From the NCBI GenBank assembly GCA_022496205.1, contig WTXD01000018.1, forward strand, positions 124,001-188,000: 64,000 nt of DNA. Reading direction: 5' to 3'. Below, one piece after another: positions 58,316 to 64,000 of this stretch. How positions within the stretch are numbered: the stretch's first letter is position 1; each line of letters starts with the position of its first letter. This stretch comes from Gloeopeniophorella convolvens (Eukaryota > Basidiomycota > Agaricomycetes > Russulales). A model generated the notes under the pieces. The model made no database searches. It was not told the origin of the DNA and was given only the letters and a program-made list of their open reading frames with translations. The translations under genes were made by a program, and so were the position numbers.

Positions 58316-60058
58316 TCACGCTTGCGTAGAATGCTGCGAATGCAGCGCCTTCTCCTGCAGCTGGAAATTCATGACCTGCTCGTCGCTGTATCCGACTGTC
58401 GTTGTGTGCACGGAGATCTTGAGTTGGTCGAACGGAGGCGACGTCGGGGCGGAGGACGAGCCGACCATCGTCTCGGGCCGGAAGCGCAGGATGTTTGCCA
58501 CGCCGCTCGTCTCTCGACTGCAACGAAGCGTGAGAAGAGGACATACGGGATCCCTGACGAGCCCACCTGCGCCCGGTGTTGTAATTGTAGAGAACCCGGA
58601 ACATCATCGTCGTGCCAATTGATGCGATGACGACTGAGAGCCATATTGAGCATGCGCCGATCGGTATATTCAGGGACGGACTCACTCCTTGGAATCTGAA
58701 GCAGCTAGAGGTGGAGTTCAGACAACGCATTTGCACCGAGATAGAGACACGTACCAGGTTGTACGGGTCTGATTGCCGAATGCCGACAGTTGAGCAGAGG
58801 CAATCACAGGTAGCATCGGCGTCACTTACGATTGATGTTGACCACCACCAACACCTGTCAAATATCAGGAACGGCTGATGGACGCCACATCGACGGCACA
58901 CATACCAGAGTGGGCACCTCAGCCGCCACCGCGAGCGCAAACCACATCCAGCCCTAGGTGCCAGGACCGAACCGATCAGCCCCCTGTCATCAACCAGCAT
59001 ACAATCGTCAGCTTACCTGTTGACACAGCATCTTCCAGACACCGAACGAGCGTGCTTGGCGCCGACGCAGGAGCCCGGCGAGCATCGTGAGGAGCAGGAT
59101 GGCGTACGTCGCGATCGTCGCAATGGACATGGCGATGAGGTGCATCTGCGGGACGGACACCACACACCCGTGGTAGTCGGGCGCGACGGTCCAAGCAGCC
59201 CGGATCTGTGCGCGTTGAATTGGTGCATGGCACGGATACTCGGTAAGTAGACACGCACCCCCGTCAACACTGCGCGAAAAATGCTGCGTTAGCATACGAT
59301 CGCGCACAGGACGCGGCTCACGTACAATGAAGCGAGACGCCAAAGTGCACAGTCAGCGTCGCGATTGCGATGCCCGTTACGATGTTGGAGCGCTCCCATA
59401 TTGCGATTCTTACGCGAGTATGTCATAACTCGATGCATGCGCGGCGAGAGAAGGCCGGACTTACACGCGAACGACAATGAGGAGCAGCGCGAGCTCAAAC
59501 TCGACAAGCGGGAACGTCTGGGGAGCGGTGAGACGTCAAGCATTACACAGAATCCAGGGCGAAGACGAACAAAGGCTATCGAAATCCATGGCTGATGGCA
59601 GGCACGAGTAGTTACGTCAGGGCGGGCGTCATGAGATGCGATTACGACAGAGGCGCACCTGGCAGTCAATTTGGTGCGAGACGTTGAGCCCAATCATGAA
59701 CGAGATAACGCATGCGATGCTCGTGAAACGGCTGGCCAGATATATCTGCACGTGTATGAATGCCGCTCGAAGGACGGTAGGGTTAAGCGGGACACACCAG
59801 GCTAGGCCATCTCAAAGTGCGACCCCCGCTGAGGAGCTTCCAGTCGAAATCCAGGTTGGAGAGGAAGTACCAGCTAGGCGTCATGTCAGTACCTTAGTCA
59901 CACAGAATAGGATGAACGGGGTACATACACCTTCAACCCGTCGATGAAGTGAAGAACCTTCACGACGGTGACTGCAGGAAATGAAGTCAGCTCTACTTCC
60001 AGGTGCTGCCAGGGAGGAGGGTCGCACTGTAGTCCTGGATGACAGCTCCTTGGCTCAT
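58316..60058 (-). CDS. Seven-helix membrane protein of a mushroom-expanded family
   Basis: The start at 60058 gives MSQGAVIQDY, then a 58-nt intron, then ITVVKVLHFIDGLKVYVPSW, typical of an uncharacterised membrane family expanded in Agaricomycetes. Later blocks are WYFLSNLDFDWKLLSGGRTL, SRFTSIACVISFMIGLNVSH, WTVAPDYHGCVV, HLIAMSIATIATYAILLLTM, LAGLLRRRQARSFGVWKMLC and LYNYNTGRRWAR. The hydrophilic C-terminal tail ends FQLQEKALHSQHSTQA, stop at 58316. About seven short introns are required. The pattern suggests seven transmembrane helices, with no known ligand or partner. A function should not be inferred from topology alone. Confidence 0.72.
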
Positions 60059-61953
60059 CGTATCTGGCTCTGCGGGTGGACAAGGGGGGCGCAGGGGAAA
60101 GCTCTATCCAGAGGCAAGCCCGCGTTTCATATAAAGCGGGGAGCCGCTCAAAGTAGGTGCGCGGGCTGGTACGTACATATGTAGAGTGATGCTGTGCGGA
60201 AATTGGCACGCGCGTGGAGCAAACGGCGTGCCATGGGACGTCAGTTGCAAACGTGGTCCGAGCCTACGTGCCGGCCAGGATAGAGCCTGATAGAGCTGAT
60301 GTGGCCGCGAACGATCGGGTTTACGGCGTGTCTCGGACGGCGCAATGATGACTACTCGGGAGCGCACTTTGATAGCCATCAAGGAAAGCACCAACTCTGC
60401 AGATATGTGATCATGGGGCGTGATGGGACCTGAGGGGATCGGCTCCGGAGGGCTCAAGGTGGATCAAGTAGCGCTGCCGTGTTAGACGCTGCTAGACGAG
60501 CACACCGGAGAACGAACTCTGTGCAGCAGGCGTAATGTGACGAAATGGGGAGTCCTGCCCAAGACGTCCGGGTGGAAGTGATTCGGACCGGCCCGGGCTG
60601 GGCTTGGGCGGCCGAGACGTTCGCGTTCGCAGCCAAAAACGAGCCTGTTCGGTCCCATGGACGTGTTCAAAGAGGAGGAACGACTCCAATTGGAATGGAA
60701 TGTCCGATGTGGGAGCAGACACAACTAAGGTTTGCCCTTCGAAGTCGAGTGCGCGTTCGAAGTCGGCGCCCGCTAATTGGTCAGATACCCGCAAGGAACC
60801 CGATCAGTCACATGAAGCGCGAATAAACCAACCTCGTACAGGGGGGCAGTCTAAAGCAGAGGCGCATGGGTGGCCCATCAGGTTGGGTTGTAGGTTATTC
60901 AACAACTGTCACGCCATCTGGGGCTGTTTCAGTGTTCGATATCGAATGGCTTGGGGGCTCACAGCCAACGCCCCACCCATCATCTACGAAGGGCAGCAAA
61001 GCATGTGCTCAAGTATAACCCCACCAGATGCTCGTCAAAAGGAAGAGAAGCGTCCCTCACTGCCCAAGAGCGATCTCTCGATGACTTACACAGCGGTCAA
61101 CATATGATGTCCAACCACGCCATTCTTGCGTACAGAGATGGGAGAGCCTGGAATGTCCATTTGCGCGGGTAGTTTGGCAACAAGAGGTAAGGGCCCATGA
61201 ACTGGATGAATCGCTTCGCGCGCCTAAGGCGCAGAGACATACGAAAACCCGTGGGTAACTTACCTCTGCATCCAAACCTTCCTTCATCAATCAACCTTCT
61301 GCGGTTCCGAACTTTACAAAGATAGCTCCTTCCCAATCCGGTTCGCGGACTCTGCGTGTTCACACCCTCAGCAAGTGGGCCGTGCGTGGGGAGCAACCTG
61401 CGTACCTTGGTTCGAGGTGACAGACTCGAAGCATCGGCGCGCGGATGTAAAGCGCCGGATTTCGTAGGTGTCGCTTCAAGACCGAGGCTGAGGCTTGTAG
61501 ATAAATTGTGAGATACTCGCACTACCGATACAAGTGGTGCCCCTCTTTTGGGTGCGCCATGCACGGAAGTTCGTTTCCGCAGAACAGAGTCAGGGATAAG
61601 TTGTGGTCCGGTTGTGATCGCAGAACGGCCGCACAGCCTGTGCATCAAAGGCTCTTCAGATAGGAGCCTCGAGCCTGGTCCTTTGCACGGATAGCCAATG
61701 TTTCCGGAAGACCGATGAGATGAAACAGCTGATAACTCTGGTGGATGAACAAAGAAGCCGGCTGGTCTTTTTCGCTGTGGATGATGGAATGACGCGAGGG
61801 ACAGACTCGATCGACGACATGCAAGCGATGGTGATGGATCGAATATACCTTTCCTGGAGCGGCTCATAGCGGTTTCATGAATTTAGGACGGCGATCTATG
61901 TCGGAAGTGAGAATGAACTTCAATGGCTTTCCAGGAACTCGGAAAAGGGATGA
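60059..61953. other. Intergenic region, no supported gene
   Basis: A 256-codon minus-strand open frame at 61097-61867 has no recognisable motif, although a consensus donor GTAAGT occurs in it near 61265. The rest has only short frames. Confidence 0.4.
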
Positions 61954-63216
61954 ATCAATGGATGACTTCCCGTAAGGTTTAGAGAATTCTAAACCGTTCT
62001 GAAAAATCAGGAGCGCGTAACCGATCGTTTCCGTCCTCTAGATTCCAAACCGCGAGACATGGCAACGGGATTTGGAATGATTTGGATGAAATCTTAGATC
62101 CGGCACAGGCGGGAAAGATCACCGAGCCCGGGTTTATCTTGCCCATGCTGCACACCAGCAAACTGGGGTGTACAGACAGCGATTTCAAGTCTCAGGTCAA
62201 GGAAGTGTTTTATACAGATGTTTGATTATGCAGAATTGTTACAAAAATGAGTAGGCTTGAGCTCTGCACACACTGCTGATCTCGACATATCGACGTGCGC
62301 CAACGCACATCATGCCACATGCCGCATGAATGTTTGAACTCACGTCAGGTTGGGGACCCGATAGCAGAGGTAGAGGCTGGGACGCCATGTGCGCACGCAG
62401 GGTGCCTTCGACCCGCGGCTCCGCCTCGACGCTGCTGGCCACACGGAGCTCGAGCTTGGCATGGGCACAGGTACGACGGGGCTCGCGCCTGCCCTGGTGC
62501 AGCCGTGCGTGCGTGCGCTGCTCACGGACCTGGTGGGCGCGTCCCCACTGCTGCACACCAACACGTCCATTGACTTGTCTGCCCGAACGTACACGCGCGT
62601 GCACGGAGGTGCAGCTTACATACCGCATGCGCAAGCTGCAAGAGGCGCCATTCCTAGAACCATTTGGACTAGGGTGCGCATCCGTGCTGGTGCTTGTCCG
62701 GGATGCAGACAGGTGGTGGACGTGGCTGGGCGTGGGCGGTGAGGGTAAGGTGTATGTGTTCTCCGCACAGCGGAGGGCAAGGTCGATCGGCTGAGAGGTG
62801 CCCGGTGCAGGGGGACGATGGGGGCTTGGTGCAGGGCGTTGGGGTGTGCAGGGCGCACGTGCGGAAGAGCGACGACGCGTTCGTCAATGGGCGTCGAGGA
62901 GCGTGGTCCAGCATGACATGGAGAGGGTCAATGCAGGTCGGTGCTCACTCACGCCGGACTTAGAAACTCGAGCAGCACGTGGTAGATCCGTCTCTAAATC
63001 GTTCCGTTTGGGGCGATATTTCACACTCCGACGGCGACGAGCATCCGGAGGGAGGGGTCGGACCCTCCTTCCAAATCGTTGCTAAGAAAACATCTGGAAT
63101 ACCCAACGTTGACAACGACGCCAGGCCCCGATCGGACCGATCGTGGATACGATGGTTTGGAACGGTTTAGAATGCTCTAAACCGTTCCAAATCCTTACGG
63201 GAAGTCATCCAATGAT
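61954..63216. mobile_element. Inverted-repeat element with subterminal palindromes
   Basis: TGGATGACTTCCCGTAAGG at 61959-61977 recurs as an exact reverse complement at 63193-63211. The match extends to 24 bases with one mismatch (61954-61977, 63193-63216). Just inside each end is a palindrome: TTTAGAGAATTCTAAA at 61978-61993, and a perfect 16-bp hairpin (TTTGGAACGGTTTAGA, 4-nt loop) at 63156-63191. No transposase frame is seen, so the element is non-autonomous. No convincing target-site duplication was found. Confidence 0.65.
62389..62742 (+). pseudogene. Methyltransferase-like fragment inside the inverted-repeat element
   Basis: The frame reads HTELELGMGTGTTGLAPALV, then QPCVRALLTDLVGASPLLHT, which resembles motif I (LELG.GTG) and the following TDL...LL..N of lysine methyltransferase-like (family 16) proteins. 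Before and after it the resemblance fades, and the C-terminal half of such a domain is missing. A splice-acceptor-like CGCAG precedes GGTGCCTTCGACC. It is probably a captured or decayed gene piece. Confidence 0.35.
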
Positions 63217-64000
63217 GGCCAGGGGGGGGGGGCGGGGGAACGAGTCGAGACAGCAAGTGGCCTCAAGTGGCTGACTCAGCGATTCGTGGTGCGGCTCCGC
63301 GATTCGGATGATGCCGCATTTTCTTCCACTCCGAGTCCTTCCCTTCGGTCCAGTGCCACGTCCTGGCAAGCACATTCATCAGCTGCATGTCAATGTCAGT
63401 ATGTTGTTGTAAGTATCTGCGTACCCAGGTGGCCATGGAAACGACGCAGATGGCACCATCCAACCCCCTCCCACCTGAGCGATCGATGCAGAATCATACT
63501 CGGAATCGCCGAACCCAAGGGGCTGCTGTCACTGGAGCTAGCTTGTAGGGTGTAGGTCCCCGCGAAGATCTGGGAGTTCTCTAGCGAGTCTATTCTCTTA
63601 AAGAGTGGCATTTCTAGAATGTGTGGTGCGTACTTATTTCGGTCGTATCAGTCTACAGCTCATCCAGCCCATGCGTGACAGTGCTACCCAATACCCGCGC
63701 TTTGTTCACAAACAAACCAGGGAGTGTCCCAACGTAGTCGTGCGCACGCCCACGTAACATTGCGCGACCAAGCAGGGTGCGAGGAGTCTGCCATGCTGGT
63801 CTGCATATCTGCGGTGGGCATGGAGTGGAGCTGCGTTGGTTGTCTGACCAGTCGAGGTGCGTCGTCCGCTGTATTACTCCTCGGGGCGATTGAGCAATGT
63901 GCTGTGCTCTAGACTCCTTCAACGTCCTCCTGCCTTATGTTTACGCGGCGGCAGTCATAACTATCAAGCACTCCAGGAATTTCCCTTGTGATATCCTGAC
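63217..64000. other. Right end of window, no gene seen
   Basis: It begins with a G run at about 63222-63237 that could form a G-quadruplex. Remaining open frames are short and unrecognised. Confidence 0.4.

Noticed and set aside
63930..64000. Possible chromosome end
   Set aside because: No TTAGGG-type array is present at either window edge.

Overview
This window is nuclear DNA of a filamentous basidiomycete, most likely an Agaricomycete and possibly a polypore (inferred, not tested). The genes are split by many 45-75 nt GT-AG introns. The proteins are clearly fungal (Atg1, Vps26, Gwt1, Sfm1, mitochondrial bL28). Several families are typical of mushroom-forming fungi: a CHAT-domain protein, a seven-helix membrane protein with a short MS...D.YI..VKVLHFIDG-type N-terminus, and GPI-anchored polysaccharide-lyase-like proteins. 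No bacterial operon, CRISPR array or rRNA gene was seen.

Layout. 0.3-5.8 kb (+) holds a VWA8-type AAA ATPase/VWA gene with a cluster of single-base frame breaks. 6.0-8.7 kb (-) holds retromer VPS26 and a prolyl-iminopeptidase-like hydrolase. 9.3-24.1 kb is a tandem array of six paralogues of a family I do not recognise. Each has a putative mitochondrial presequence, a conserved core and one intron in the same place. The copies are in different states of decay, and duplicated intergenic blocks lie between them. A TA-flanked inverted-repeat element sits in front of copy 4, and an acyl-CoA oxidase gene (-) interrupts the array. 24.5-26.2 kb is a 508-aa protein of unknown function with a presequence-like N-terminus. 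27.0-31.7 kb is a tandem pair of secreted, GPI-anchored alginate-lyase-fold proteins. 33.4-38.1 kb holds a dual-specificity phosphatase (-), an F-box protein (-) and mitochondrial ribosomal protein bL28 (+). 38.1-43.0 kb is gene-poor and carries a degenerate CGGGGGTTTT-type repeat.

43.0-60.1 kb is gene-dense: a 1137-aa CHAT-domain protein (+), a Tag1-like vacuolar membrane protein (-) head-to-head with the autophagy kinase Atg1 (+), the SPOUT methyltransferase Sfm1 (-), a PAP2-superfamily membrane protein (+), the GPI inositol acyltransferase Gwt1 (-) and the seven-helix membrane protein (-). 60.1-64.0 kb has no convincing gene. It contains a 1.26-kb inverted-repeat element enclosing a methyltransferase-like fragment.

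Functional links. The divergent Atg1/Tag1-like pair joins the initiating kinase and a proposed terminator of autophagy on one 416-bp intergenic region. Gwt1 acts in the GPI-anchor pathway that would modify the two lyase-like proteins. Exon coordinates were derived by hand from splice motifs and reading-frame continuity, and should be read as models.
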